From Strongylocentrotus purpuratus (Eukaryota; Echinodermata; Echinoidea; Camarodonta; Strongylocentrotidae), in the NCBI RefSeq assembly GCF_000002235.5, contig NW_022145604.1, forward strand, positions 5,429,077 to 5,493,076: 64,000 nt of DNA, in the 5' to 3' direction. Of this stretch, positions 21,291 through 33,104 are shown piece after piece. The translations under genes were made by a program, and so were the position numbers. Each line of letters starts with the position of its first letter. Position 1 is the first letter of the stretch. The notes below the pieces were generated by a model, which saw only the letters and a program-made list of their open reading frames with translations, did no database searches and had not been told where the DNA came from.

Positions 21291-22140
21291 AATTTGGAAT
21301 AAATGTTGAATGTTTATTACGGTTGATTTTGTTTCGTGTAGGCCTAATAATGTTATGTCAATATATTCTCTTTTGGACAACAGTAAATGTGACTCTCTAA
21401 ACATTTTGAAAGTGAATATGATTGCTTTTAGATATAGTCACACTGTGATCCTCGCTCGGTGTCCACATTATCTTTAATTCCTTGTAATAAATATTATGTT
21501 CAATCATATATATATTATCATTCTGTTATTATTTTTGTGCATTGAATTAACAATGAAATATCTTTCCCAAAAAACAAACATTGTATCACAACGTGACGAT
21601 TAAACGGTATGTAATCACTGTGTGTGAAAGTGCGATCCAAAAGTCTTTCAAGAAACCATACAAAATCATGTTCAGATTACGGCACACGTCATTGTAAAAT
21701 GTGCACATTTCTAAGGGCGGTGGACAAGAGTCCAATTGTTGTGTAAAAGACAATTGCAATTGACTAAGGTTGATTTTTTTTGTAGACAGTCTTTGCGATT
21801 ATGTTTGTGAGACAGTGCCGCCCCTGTTCTACTATATGATTGAAACCCGACGCCAAGCTTAAAGGGACTTGGTTAAATATTGTTCAGATGAGAGAAAATC
21901 TATTCCATGATGAATAGTAACTAGTTTTTCTGTCCAATGATATCATATTTATAATATTTCTGCCACGGGTGACTGAGCAGCAGGGTCTTTCAAAAAGGTT
22001 GTCAAAAGCGCCTTGTACCAAGTTTGGGCGGATGGAACGAATTCGGGTCAGGCCATATACGATTGCTTCTTTGGTTTTAAATCCATTTAAAAAGTTAAAT
22101 TATGCCCCGTGCTTCAGTGACAAATTGTTTAAAATGATGC
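21291..22140. other. Non-coding; inverted fragment of unit B
   Basis: Around 21966-22035 the plus strand (gactgagcagcagggtctttc, aagtttgggcgga) resembles the minus strand of 13790-13850, so a small inverted duplicate of unit B is present. A possible MITE end (cttaaagggacttgg, 21859) has no partner. No gene. Confidence 0.5.
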
Positions 22141-22143
22141 AAT

Positions 22144-22525
22144 TCAATCCAAAGGATGACCTTTATTCATTTTGAACAGCCTACTAACTTCTTGTCTCAT
22201 GATATCTAAGTTCTCTCTGTTCACTAGTCCGCTACGCCATTTCACAAGCGTAATGAGCATAAGGTGTTTGTCTCGAATAGCAAATGAAAACTCAAAGGTT
22301 ACTAAACCCCAATGCAAGAAGAAACACATAATTATGATGATAAGTATCAAAGAAATTGATAGTAGACTTTCATCAAAAGGATAACACGCCAAATAAACTT
22401 CAGCCATTTTGTATCACCTCAATGAGAAGGGCTACCTTAAACAAGGGATACGAATAAAGTCAAGATTGTAATCATCATAACAAAGAAAGTATAACTTTTG
22501 CAAGAAATAAGCATTTCCTTGAGTT
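22144..22525 (-). pseudogene. Relic of an unidentified membrane-protein frame, copy in unit B-prime
   Basis: The minus-strand frame at 22144-22407 encodes about 87 residues, with a strongly hydrophobic stretch (SISLILIIIIMCFFL) followed by FAIRDKHLMLITLVKW and a charged tail. A short upstream frame (22430-22525, MLIS through ITILTLF) matches the one at 13560-13660. The two parts are separated by stops. This looks like a broken gene of unknown family. Confidence 0.3.
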
Positions 22526-22618
22526 CGAGTTAATATTAACACCTTTTCTTTTCAACTACCTAATATTCAATGTAAATAGGTGAGAAATATTATTGTATTT
22601 GGAATGAGATAATAAACA

Positions 22619-23585
22619 CTTTTCCTATAGTACTTAGGAAAAGTACTTAACGACCATCTACAAAAACTTCAAAATAGAGCTCTTCGTTGTGTATTAGATG
22701 TGGATTGGATGTATCCGTCTGAACTATTATTTACAAAATTAGATGTCAAAAGACTTGAGGAGAGGCGAAATATATACGCACTTTACGTATATTGTACAAC
22801 ATTGCATTTGAAATGCCACCAGAGAGTACATGATTGTAATCAATTTGTTTTGAGTAACAGTAATTAATATGTTTTTCATTCATAGTTTAAAATCAAGTAC
22901 CACCGGTTAAAACTAACTTTAAAAAGAGAGGTCTGCAATACAGAGGAGCAAAACGATGGGATGAATAACCTAATGATGTAAAAGCGTTGAGCTTTTACAG
23001 TTTCAAATTGGACAGTTTACTATATATTGTTCAGATGAGAGATAGTGGTGGTAAGGCAGTGACTTCAATGCTAGATGTACAATTAAAGATAATATGAAAA
23101 TTTGAGCGAAAACGGACCATTATTCATGGTACAAATTGGGAAAAACTGATCCGATCGATTCCTTAATTCTCCCAACTATATTATTACAATTTAAATACAT
23201 TTTAGGTGAATGGAAATCTCACAAAGCAATAAAATGGCTCTACATTCCATTCCAGACATTTAAGTGTTGACAGATTTTGTACAGCCTGTTTGTATGTCTT
23301 TTTTTCATGGAAAAACGGTTGGGAAAATTCAAAACATGGTTGGGAGAATTTAGATTCAGAAGCGCCGCACATCGACGCCCGTTCGAAAACCCGTTGAACT
23401 TTGTTAAAAATCTTCATATTGCGTGAATTAAATTCGGATTTGGGGCATCGTAGTTGGATAATCCATACATACAGACATAATTTTACGTGCTTTGCATCCT
23501 GATCCAACAGATTTGTGAAATCAACCATCACAATGTTACTAAGTACCTGCAAGTGGTCCGTGTTGAAATAAAATAAATGAAAAAA
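22619..23585 (+). mobile_element. 5-prime-truncated non-LTR retrotransposon (CR1/L2-like)
   Basis: Translation from 22652 gives HLQKLQNRALRCVL, then LFTKLDVKRLEERRNIYALY, the typical segment just after the reverse transcriptase domain of CR1/L2 clade ORF2. Downstream, GLQYRGAKRWDE (near 22933-22965) and NDVKALSFYSFKLDSLL (22972-23025) are the usual ORF2 C-terminus. In-frame stops show it is dead. The tail is A-rich (aaataaaataaatgaaaaaa). The homologous place upstream of TLR-A (near 13755) lacks it, with aacac at both borders here, so it inserted after the duplication. Confidence 0.85.
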
Positions 23586-23979
23586 ACACATGATGGTTTT
23601 TGACTCAAAGTCATTGCTTCAGCCCAAACTTACAATAGGACTTTGACAATCCTTTTTGGAAAGCCTGCTGCTCATTACCATCACATATGATTCAACGTCA
23701 CATAGGTTATAACTTTTTAATTAGAAGCTAGCAAAGTGGGTACACTTTTTTATACGCACTGTATAGAATAAAATCATTCTACATTGGCTCGGTTTATTCC
23801 CGGAAGTTTAATTGTTCTTCAGACTATACTAAGCAAATAATATGATTAAGAATTTAGTAAAGTATACAGTTTCGCTTTAAGGCGGTAATATGATATTTTG
23901 ATTGCAGGAAATGTGCTGTCTGAATTAAAATATTCTCGTTTTTCTCCGAAATCGGAGTATTCGTCCAGTATAGTTTTCA

Positions 23980-24250
23980 CAGGGCATAAAAGTTAATGTG
24001 ATTTCGTGCAACTCTTCCTGCATTAGTGTAGATTGATTCTTCTCCAAACCAAGTCAACCGTTATTGCCAGATGCTCTGAGTCAGCAGAGGACCTTTTTTG
24101 GAATATTTCATTGATCTTTTTAAAGTTGAGGTAAATATAAAAGTAAAGTGAACTCTGACAATTACAGAAATTCTTACGAATGTTCTTGCTTTGCTGTATG
24201 TGAATGAAAAAACGACGTGGAATTACAAAAGGGTTATGGACCGCACACTG
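23980..24250 (+). repeat. Duplicated segment C, copy 3
   Basis: Matches 14735-15200 (gggcataaaagttaatgtga, ccaaaccaagtcaaccgttattgccagatgctctgagt in pieces) with an internal deletion of the cctgcaaaagggac part. Confidence 0.75.
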
Positions 24251-24403
24251 CTTGTATAGATTTACACAGTATTTCTACATCAAGCCAATACCCTTTTTTT
24301 TAATTGCGAATTTCTTCCTAGCCAATAAGCTCTTTTTCTTTTCAACAATTTCGAGTGAAGTACTTGGACTACTACTGATAACATAGAATTGTCCTACTTA
24401 CAT

Positions 24404-25844
24404 AGGCGCCGGAAGTGGGAGGGGGGCAGGGGAACAGTTGCCCCCCCCCCCAACAAAAAAGTGGGGGGAAACGCATTTTTGCCCCCCTCCCCCCCCAAAA
24501 AAAAAAAACGCCCCCCCCCTCCAAAAAAAAAGCAGTAAAGGAGTAAACATTATTTGTATTTTTAACCCAAAAGAACATAACAATAACAACAACCTGAATT
24601 AAATCCCATATACAATTCCATTCAAAGAAAAGGAAAGTTCACAGGAATTAAATTTCATAAATATTGCGCATGCCACCTGTACGGTATTTATCAATGGAGG
24701 TCTTTATAATAGCGATACGCGCATATCGTGGACATATTGTGCGAGAATGGGAAAGCGTGTCTGTTTTTTGTTTGTTATAGGGGTGAGAAGACATGAGCCC
24801 CTGAACGCTGGCGCACTGATGGGGGGGGGGGGTGTATTTCTTTTTCGATACCAGTGATTTACAAATGTTGCTGTTTTGACATGATTTTCAGGTATTTTTT
24901 CTCCATTTTTTGGTAATTAAGTCATACCTTTTTATGCGTTTGTTGGAAAAAAAGAAGTTCCCAAATTACAGTCGAGCGAAAAATACGCTTATTTAGAAGC
25001 CTTTGTGTCATGGTCTGCAAAGTGGCTGGGCTCGAGACCCCCCCCTCACTTTTTGAAAAAATATGTGAAAGAGAAAAAGAAAGAGAGACGGAGAGAAAAA
25101 AAAAGTGACCTGCCAATGTCACAAATAAGGTATAAAAAATGCTCATCTGATCGTAATTAAATGCCTAAAATCCTAGAGCTTACGGGGGCTCCGCCCCCAT
25201 GATGCTCATCTGACCGTAATTAAATACCTAAAACCCTTGGGTTTCCGGGGTCTTTGCCCCCATGATGCTCATCTGACCGTAATTAAATACCTAAAACCCC
25301 CGAGCTTCCGGGGGCTCTTCCCCCTGGATTCTCATCTGACCGTAATTATATACCTAAAACCCCTGAGCTTGCGGGGGCTCTGCCCCCTGGACCCCACCAA
25401 GGGCCCGAATGCGGCCCCTGGATGCTCATCCGACCGTAGTTAAATATTAAAACCTCTGAGCTTCTGGGGGCTCTCCCCCTCCCTGGAACACGTCAATGGC
25501 CTTAAAGAGGGCCCCTGGATGCTCATTTAACCTTAAGTAAATACATGTACCTTAAAAAAACCTGAGCTTCCGGGGGCTCAGCCCCTTGAGCCCCTGCCGA
25601 GGCTCATGCCCTGGACCCCACGCCAATTTACGCTCTACCTGATCGTTAATACTCCACTTTGAAAAACGTTCCGCGGGACCTGCATGTCACATGTAAGACT
25701 GGTGGTGATGCAGATTTTTCGTCTGCACCCCCCCCCTTCCGAAAGTTTTACCTCTTTACGTCACTGCCCCTGGAAGGTGAGCCCCCTGGAATGTTTGCCC
25801 CCCCCCCCCCCCCCCAATCCCAAACTGCTTCCGGCGCGCCTGCA
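24404..25844. mobile_element. hAT-like element with GC-rich tandem hairpins, upstream of TLR-B
   Basis: The left terminus is AGGCGCCGGAAGTGGG and the right terminus, reverse complemented, is CAGGCGCGCCGGAAGCAG. The flanks acttacat and acttagat (near 24396 and 25846) may be an 8-bp duplication with one change. The site upstream of TLR-A is unoccupied. It contains paired C and G tracts (24437-24520, 25725-25815) and the tandem repeat at 25141-25580. There is no transposase. Confidence 0.65.
25141..25580 (+). repeat. Tandem GC-hairpin repeat, six units of 62-94 bp
   Basis: Each unit begins gctcatctgaccgtaatta, then aatacctaaaac, then an inverted GC block (gagcttccgggggctc followed by tgccccc). 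Relatives occur singly at 3540-3600, 3930-4130, and in each Helitron near 48236-48480, 50510-50690, 53140-53380 and 63410-63510. The hairpins (GGGGGCTC with GCCCCC) could form strong stem-loops. Confidence 0.85.
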
Positions 25845-26404
25845 CACTTAGATACGTATAAATCTGGACGGTGTAGACGCCAAAAAAAAACAACAAGAAG
25901 TCTTCAAATGGGCTGTTATTTCTTATTTAAAAAAAAAAACTTTCTTATACTACACTTGCCACATTCCCCTTGTTAAAACTAAACGGACTCGCAGTGAACA
26001 ATGGGGGTTCTGTATTTACAGTGCAGTATTCGCCTTTTTAAAAGTATTTGCCTGTTCTTGGTTTCTGAAGTTGTCTCTGAGTTTTTAAAGTGTGATTCTG
26101 GTTAAATAAATGGTACTTGTTGAGTTGCTCGTTTGCAGAGATATTCAAGTTCACAAATTAAATCCATCCTTTTTTGCCAGGACAAAAGAGACAACAACCA
26201 TTGCCATGGCTCTAAACTTTAGTACTATTCCATTGCATATAATTCAAGTTTTGAGAGAAATAATTATTATGACATAAGTGAAGATAAGCATCAGTAGAAT
26301 GTATTTGGGTTAGGGTTAGAGTTAAGGTCAGTGATAGACATGTGGTCAGGGTTATAATTGTAAATGTGGAGGTTGATTTTCTGCAGTTTATTATCTTCCA
26401 TTTA

Positions 26405-26414
26405 TTTTTTTCAG
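26405..26414 (+). other. 3-prime splice site in the TLR-B 5-prime UTR
   Basis: The tract ending tttttttcag lies 16 bases before the TLR-B ATG, matching the TLR-A arrangement. Confidence 0.6.
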
Positions 26415-26430
26415 ACAAGAATCAGTTATT

Positions 26431-29160
26431 ATGGCATTCATCCGACAAGCACATCTTCTACGCTGTCTGCCATTGGTTGTAGTATGCATTCTAACCCCGA
26501 CGCTCATCCAAACAATACACCAAGATGCCATGTTTACTTCTCCTATGATATGTCATTATGAGGCCGAGCAGATGAAAGCTGATTGCTATCATCGTGGGTT
26601 GGACTCCATCCCTCAGAATCTTCCAAACGATATTAAAGAACTCAATGTAGCGTACAACAATATCACTTTCATCTTGAGTTCTTCTTTCAAGAGATACCCT
26701 TTGATCCAGGTCTTGAATCTTAAATTTAACTACATCAGAATGATAGAACCTGCATCTTTTTACCCTCTAAAGGAATTGAAAACCTTACTCCTATCATCCA
26801 ACCCTAATCTTGTTCTCCCAGCTACAGGCCTGTTCAGGTGGTCTAAGAACCTGTCCACCCTGAGACTGTATCAATCGAATCTGAAACTGCTTCCAAACGA
26901 CACTCTTAAATGGAGCCCGTCTGTAGAGTCTATAGACCTTCAGTATAACAAATTCACTTTCGTAAACATGAGCCTTTGTGGCAGAGCAAAGAAAATTAAC
27001 TTGGTTTATAATGAAATCGAGCATCTCACGGCAGAATCTTTCATCATCGGATGTCAAAGTGATTATATTGATCTGACCGGGAATCCTATTAAATCAGTAG
27101 ACCCGAACGTTATTGCATCGTTGCGTGTCCGATCACTGGTCCTTGGAGACTACCCGTTAACACTTGAGGTACTGAAGAATACTTTTATCGGGATCTGTCG
27201 CTCTGAAATAGTGGAGCTCACTGTAGATCGTGCCAATTTTACAGTCTTGCCACTAGATTTCTTTAGTCCCTTGCGTAATTGTTCTCCTCCCGTGCTTAAA
27301 TTCACCAACAACAATTTACAATCTCTCTCTCCGTACGTGTTTTTAAACTTGACAAGACTTGTGGAACTTGATCTATCAAACAACGAAATCCAATCCCTCT
27401 CCCCATACCTGTTCTCAAACTTGACAAGACTCGTGGAACTTGATCTATCGCGAAACAAAATCATCACTGTTGGACCGGTATTTTTTCAAGGCATGCGGGA
27501 GCTAAAAGTTCTGAACTTGAACTTCAATCAAATAAAATATATAAACCCAAATACTGAGGAATGGACACTGGACTTGAATGAGTTGTACTTACACACCAAT
27601 TCTTTGACAGAAATCTCAGAATTCGCATTTTTCGGTTTGCGAAATCTAACGCTGTTAGATCTGAGCTTCAACAAAGACCTTATTGTCCTGAATATCACGT
27701 CCTTTTCGAAACTGACGGGAATTCAAACCATCGCCTTGAACTTTTGCAACCTTTGCAATATGGACATATTTCAACCGGTAGCCCGGAACTTAACAACCCT
27801 TTTCATGAATAACATGATCGCCGAAATGATCATGATGGCACCTGGAATAACCTTCGAAGATTCACAAGCCCTTGAGAATTTGGAAATCCGTAATTCGGGG
27901 CTGTCGAATTTCAATCTCTGGGATGAAATCATGAATGTTTCTCTTTTTGACGGATTGTCAAATCTCATTACATTGGATCTTAGCCAAAATTATTTAGACC
28001 ACTACTTTCCATCTGATTTTCCAGCTAGGATCTTTGAACAACTCTCTGCTCTTCAGAACCTTAATTTAGAAGCCTGTCATATTTCATGCCTTCATCCATT
28101 AGCTTTTACGGGATTGGAATCGCTTCGGGTGCTAAATTTAAGTGGAAACGTAATTCAACAACTTAATTTTGATATATTCAAAATGTTAGATCAAGTGACT
28201 ATTATCGATCTTCATAACAACCTTTTGGCATACCTCGATGAACAACTATTCTCAAACAATCCCAGACTGACTACTCTATTGCTATCAAACAATAAATTAA
28301 CCCTTCTCAACCAAAAAACATTTGAACCGATAGAATCTTCGCTTCTATCTTTCGATTTGTCATTGAACCCTATCGTTTGTAACTGCGATCTACGATGGTT
28401 CCGCGATTGGATGAGTTGACATATTGACGTCATTGACGAAAACAGAACAGTCTGTTCATCGGCCTCTTTAGAGCCTCTTCGCGAGAAACCTTTGCTTGCT
28501 TTCGATCCCAATACACTTTGTGGACTCAATATTGTTCTTGTGTGTTTGACTCCTCTCGCAGGCATTTTCTTGGTTGTCATCGTCGCAGTCTTTTATCACA
28601 ACCGATTGCAGTTGAGGTACAAACTCTTTCTCTTGAAACTAATGGTAATTGGATATAAAGAGATGCGAGACGCCCGGGACCACAACGACTACGAGTTTGA
28701 CTTGAATATCATCTTCTACGACGACGACGAAGAATGGGTTCGTCAACAACTCCAACCAGCTCTGGAAGAACGGCTTCCACAGTTCCAGAGGAATGTCTTT
28801 GGTGATGGAGACCTAATCCTTGGTATGCACTATCTGGACGCCGTCGACTATGTGGTGAGCCATAGTTACAAAACACTCATTCTACTCAGCAGAGCTGCCG
28901 TGCACGATCGCTGGTTTATGCTCAAACTCCGCACCGCCATGGACCATGTGAGCGACACCCAGACCGAATTCGTAGTCGTGGTCTTTCTCGAAGACTTCCC
29001 TGACGAGGATATACCATTCTTGGCAAGGTTATATTTAAGTGACGGCAGACCCTACCAACATTGGACCGAGGACGTGGGAGGACACGTTTTTTTCTGGAAT
29101 GCCCTGGTAAAAAATCTTACCATTAATCTCAGGACCAATGACTTTATTCCAAACGAGTAG
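26431..29160 (+). pseudogene. Toll-like receptor with one premature stop (TLR-B)
   Basis: Paralogue of TLR-A, 910 codons including the final stop, interrupted by TGA at 28417-28419 (codon 663). The codon is GGA (Gly687) in TLR-A, a single G to T change. No frameshift is seen and the reading frame continues intact to 29160. The part before the stop has a signal peptide, LRRNT-like cysteines, LRRs and only half of the LRRCT. Lost are the other LRRCT cysteines, the membrane helix and the TIR (which, if read, has box 2 as GDLILG and box 3 FFW). It has one LRR fewer than TLR-A. Alternatives are a secreted LRR-only product, a polymorphic stop, or a base-calling error. The almost unchanged downstream frame argues that the stop is recent. 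Confidence 0.9.
28417..28419 (+). other. In-frame TGA truncating TLR-B
   Basis: The local sequence is gattggatgagtTGAcatat. The TLR-A equivalent (about 18208-18227) is gattggatgagtGGAcatat. Everything around it is identical. Confidence 0.95.
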
Positions 29161-29450
29161 TAACGGTCTAACTTATTTTGGGGCTAGTTTGTTCCATACA
29201 TTACTGTCCACATCTCAGATTTTAGTATATCTGATTTATGTATTAAGCCAATAGCCCTACTAGAGCTTGGATCAGACTAAATATAAAGTGGCAAACACAT
29301 CTGATGTCAATTTATATTCAGAAATCCGTAATATTTGGTCATGCAAGTAATACACCAAATGGCGAAATACCCTAGTTTTGATCTTTTTGATAGTATACCG
29401 GTTGATGGAAGAAATAGCAAAAATAACCGTATATGTTACTCTAGACCAGG

Positions 29451-29676
29451 GATTCTCAAAGTCTGGACCGCGGGACACGCTAATCCGGACCGCCGGGAAA
29501 TCTCTTCTTCTTTTTTTTTAACCTTAAAAGGGCCGGGGGCAGATTACACTCTGTCCTGTACGGCAGAATCGTTACTTCTCGGATATGTGAATAGTTTGTA
29601 TTCTGTTATGTTTTTCTCTAGAGCGCTTAGGGACATGTTTTAATACTATGTGTTATGCGCTATACAAGAACGGTTA

Positions 29677-29712
<36 letters not shown>

Positions 29713-30347
29713 TAGTAATCATTCAAGATTCATTCGAGACATAGATATGAAACTGTATCGACTCATTCTAAACGAGATACTCTATCAATATGCCAAGTTT
29801 TGTTTTGTTTCGTCTTTCCATGGCTGAGATTCCAATCATTCAAAATTCATTCGAGACATAGATATGAAACTGTATGGACTCATTCTAAATGAGATTCCAA
29901 GGAGGCAACCACCCCCCTCCCCTGGCCTTGGCTGAGAGCTCATGTTTTGAGTGAGTTTTGGAAATAACATTATTTGAATTGAAGCGAACAATTGTGTACC
30001 AAAATAACCCGGTCATGTTAGGGTTAAACTGTAACAATTCCCCCTAGATCAAATATAGACATAAACACAAGCCTCATTTTTGTCAGTATACAAATGCCAT
30101 TACTGTATTTATTAGGAGTAGATTGTCAGATCAATTGCATTAATGCCTTCGTCTTTCAATCACTCCTTTGTGCCTATTTTTAGGCAGATTATTGCCGGAA
30201 AACACAGTGCTACTTTTCCCACTGAAATACCCTACATGTATACCAGCCCTTAAACTTTTGACTGTCTTAACTCTTGAGATGAAAGTATGTGTAAAGACAC
30301 TATATTTATGGAAATTTTTCGGACCTTTAGCTTTCATGGAAATCACA
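29451..30347. mobile_element. hAT (Charlie-like) element downstream of TLR-B
   Basis: The left terminus CAGGGATTCTCAAAGTCTGG matches the one at 19251. The right end is lost near atttttcggacc / aaatcacatcgtg (30315-30350). It is longer than the TLR-A copy because a SINE tail (29613-29714) and a partly duplicated attcattcgagacatag segment (29725-29890) lie within it. Confidence 0.65.
29613..29714 (+). mobile_element. SINE 3-prime end with (ATT)n tail
   Basis: Contains gagcgcttagggacatg and gcgctatacaagaacgg followed by about ten ATT units. It is the same tail as the minus-strand SINE at 3602-3921. The head is absent, so it is truncated. Confidence 0.65.
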
Positions 30348-30349
30348 TC

Positions 30350-31066
30350 GTGAAAGTCAAGAAAAAAGTCATCGCCGATGGTCCTAAAATCTTAAACATG
30401 GGTTGCGTTTTGAAGGGAAGTCCCTGATAATGCCCATTTTCTGCCAAAATGACCCTTGAAAATGGGTATGGGTTAAGACGCCTCAGCCGCACACCCCCAG
30501 CCAAACCAAATCTGAGTACCCCCCCCCCCCTCCCGGATCGTAAACTTAGCGACAATTGTATTTACCTTGTAAATATGCTGTAAATGTAGATTTTATAATC
30601 GTTTGTTTTATTTGTTTGCTACTTAAGCCTTTATGCTCCAATGGGACCAAAAGATGCTCCAATAAATTTCAGGTTCGAGTTCAATTCCAGATCCAAGATC
30701 CAGGAAGAGACAGCTAGAAACATGTAAATACATACACTGTCTTGAAAAGATAATTAAAAACAAATATATACGAGAAGAAAAAAGAAAAAAAAGCCAAAGT
30801 CATGTTTTATTATGAACAATAGAGGGCTTATACTTCATATTATTCATAATGGAATATACAGGTCATAATGTACACAAATATTAACGGACACGTTAAAATG
30901 TCGTCTGTTTGGGGTCACAAGGGCGTTAACTCTATGTCAAAGTATAATGGTTCAATGCCACTGTGGCTCCAAACAGACGTTGTATAAATGCGAAATGTAT
31001 ATATTGAATTTAGAAACAATAAATGTGACTGATGTGTAAGTAACATCATAGGAAAAACAAACAAAT
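30350..31066. other. Non-coding; one imperfect hairpin
   Basis: An inverted repeat with arms near 30902-30921 (gtcgtctgtttggggtcaca) and 30960-30980 (tgtggctccaaacagacg) could be a small palindromic element. C runs lie at 30519-30528. No gene. Confidence 0.5.
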
Positions 31067-32908
31067 TATGTTCTATTGTTGTAGGCAAAATGTATATTTT
31101 TTATGTGGTTGCTGAAACTCACACACACACACACACACACACACACTCTCTCTCTCTCTCTCTCTCTCACTAACTCTTTCTCTTCTTCTCTTTTTTCTTC
31201 TCTTCTCATCTTATTCTTCTTCTTTTTCTTTTATTCTTCTTATTATTATTCCTTTTGTTTTATTCTTCTTCTTCTTCTTCGTTTCTTTTTTTTTTTTTTC
31301 TAATTCTATTATTTTCTCTTTACTTCTGTTCTGGTCTTTTCTCTCGTTCATCAATTCTCTCAATCTCTCCCTCATTCAAATTGTGTCAAATTTTTAAAAT
31401 GTATTGGGATCTGCGTTATATATTTCTTGTACTCTCATATAGACCCTATAACTATCATTCATACCTTCTTGTTTTCTATTATCACTAATTAAAGTTGAGT
31501 AATAATGGTTTTTGAATGATTATTCATGTCTTTTTGTTTGTTTCATGTAATGTAAAAGCATCTTAATTATTTAAGATTTCAGCTGCGATGATTTTTTTAA
31601 TAAGATAAACTATAACAAACTTATAAACGTGAAACCCTGACAACAGCCCCCCAAAAAGAGATTAAAAACTGCATTTTCATTTAAGTACATTTCACATGAA
31701 TAGCAATGTTTAACAAAGTAGCACACATATCTCGATATTAGACAAATAAAAGTATCTTCTACTGACAAGGGATATTATTGCAAACAGTGTAATTGAACAA
31801 AACCTATCCCTGTGTGATTTCACGTGTAAATTATCATACCGTAAGTCGAATTCGTTCTACATATTCTTCGCTATCATTTTACTTTTTATTTCCTCCTTAA
31901 CCATATTTCAATCTCTCCAATTTCTATCATGCAGATTTACTTTTGTTAATGATCCGAAAATATTGCAATCGATTAATGGACAGCAACATAAAGGCTTCAT
32001 GATAGATTTGCAGGGCGGTTAAATGACCCTGATGTCATTTTATTGCACGCCATAATATTGATTATCCTTCTTCTGAGAGTTCTTGTCCAATAATGTCTGC
32101 TTTTCCGCATTTCTGTCATTGAAGGGACAATTTTTTACGTTGAAACCAAAAGAAAAAGTGGAAAATCGGACAAGGAAGTACAACACCTTGATGATTGATT
32201 TAGACACACAAGAGGGCGCTGTTGATAAATCAATTGCAGATTTAACGGTTTTACAGAGTTTTGGGGAAATTTTGAAAATTGGCTGAATAGTGATTCTTTA
32301 CAATTTTAAAATATTTGGATGTATTATACGCGCTAGGAAATTTAGCCCCTAAAACACTTCTTCTTTCGAAAAAAAATGGAATATCAAATTTAAAGGTGCT
32401 CCCGGTAAATTTCGATAATTTTGAATTAGCGCCTACGGCCATACAATGGAAGCTGCGACCATGAATATCTCAGAATATGTAGTTGTGATATATAATTTCC
32501 AAACAGGAATAGCCAATCGGTCAATTTTAGTCAAGAAACATTGTTTTATAGCTAAATTAATATATTGAACTTGAGCCGGAGCTAGGCAACGAAATAGTTT
32601 ATTATTTACAATTTCATCACTTTAGACTCGATTTCAACCGCGACAACGATCACTGATTATTGAAGGATCGCATATGTATCCAATATGTTCATTTGAAACA
32701 AATTCATAACCCCATATCAAAACTTTGTAATACCTTTAATGTATAAACATGATCCTTCTCATTACGTAAAGGAGAATAATTAACCTATTGCCACTTATTT
32801 TCAATGTTTGACGGGCCTTACAAAATAACATGATTATATTGACAGTCACTTTCGTCAGCATGTACTTCATGGCAATTGCCAATTCACAATCAAAAACACA
32901 ATGCTAAA
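31067..32908 (+). repeat. Segmental duplication A-prime
   Basis: Counterpart of 1558-4837, shorter because it lacks the MITE at 2191 and the hAT-like element at 3297. It carries its own insertion (32242-32739) that copy A lacks. CA, CT and TTC microsatellites lie at 31118-31330. No gene. Confidence 0.8.
32242..32739. mobile_element. TTAA-flanked MITE, third family
   Basis: The left end is TTAACGGTTTTACAGAG and the right end, reverse complemented, TTAAAGGTATTACAAAG, followed on both sides by TTTTG. The homologous position in copy A (near 4655) has a single TTAA and no insert. It is 498 bp with no long frame. A second copy lies inverted at 39606-40005. Confidence 0.85.
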
Positions 32909-33104
32909 TATATTCAGGGTATTCCGTTTCTCACACGCATCACGCATGTATGTAGGCCCTGATGCCAACGGTACGGTAATTGTGTAATTGTAAAAACTTA
33001 TAATGAGAACAACAGCAACAACAACATCGTAATATTATGTGTTCTGCATGACACTATATGAATAGTATCTTATTTCTATACTATAAAAGTTCCTAGGTTG
33101 ACGT

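Larger units (their letters stand above)
22220..26430 (+). repeat. Segmental duplication B-prime, upstream unit of TLR-B
   Basis: Counterpart of 13380-16158. It is longer because of a LINE insertion (22619-23585) and a hAT-like element (24404-25844), neither of which is upstream of TLR-A. The order of shared blocks is preserved, which supports a tandem duplication of a unit of roughly 8-10 kb including the TLR. Confidence 0.8.

Noticed and set aside
23202..23591. 129-codon minus-strand frame
   Set aside because: It lies in the 3-prime part of the LINE insertion, opposite to its coding strand, with no recognisable domain.
25141..25580. CRISPR-like array
   Set aside because: Units lack alternating conserved repeat and unique spacer; the entire unit is repeated and contains a hairpin, in a eukaryotic context.
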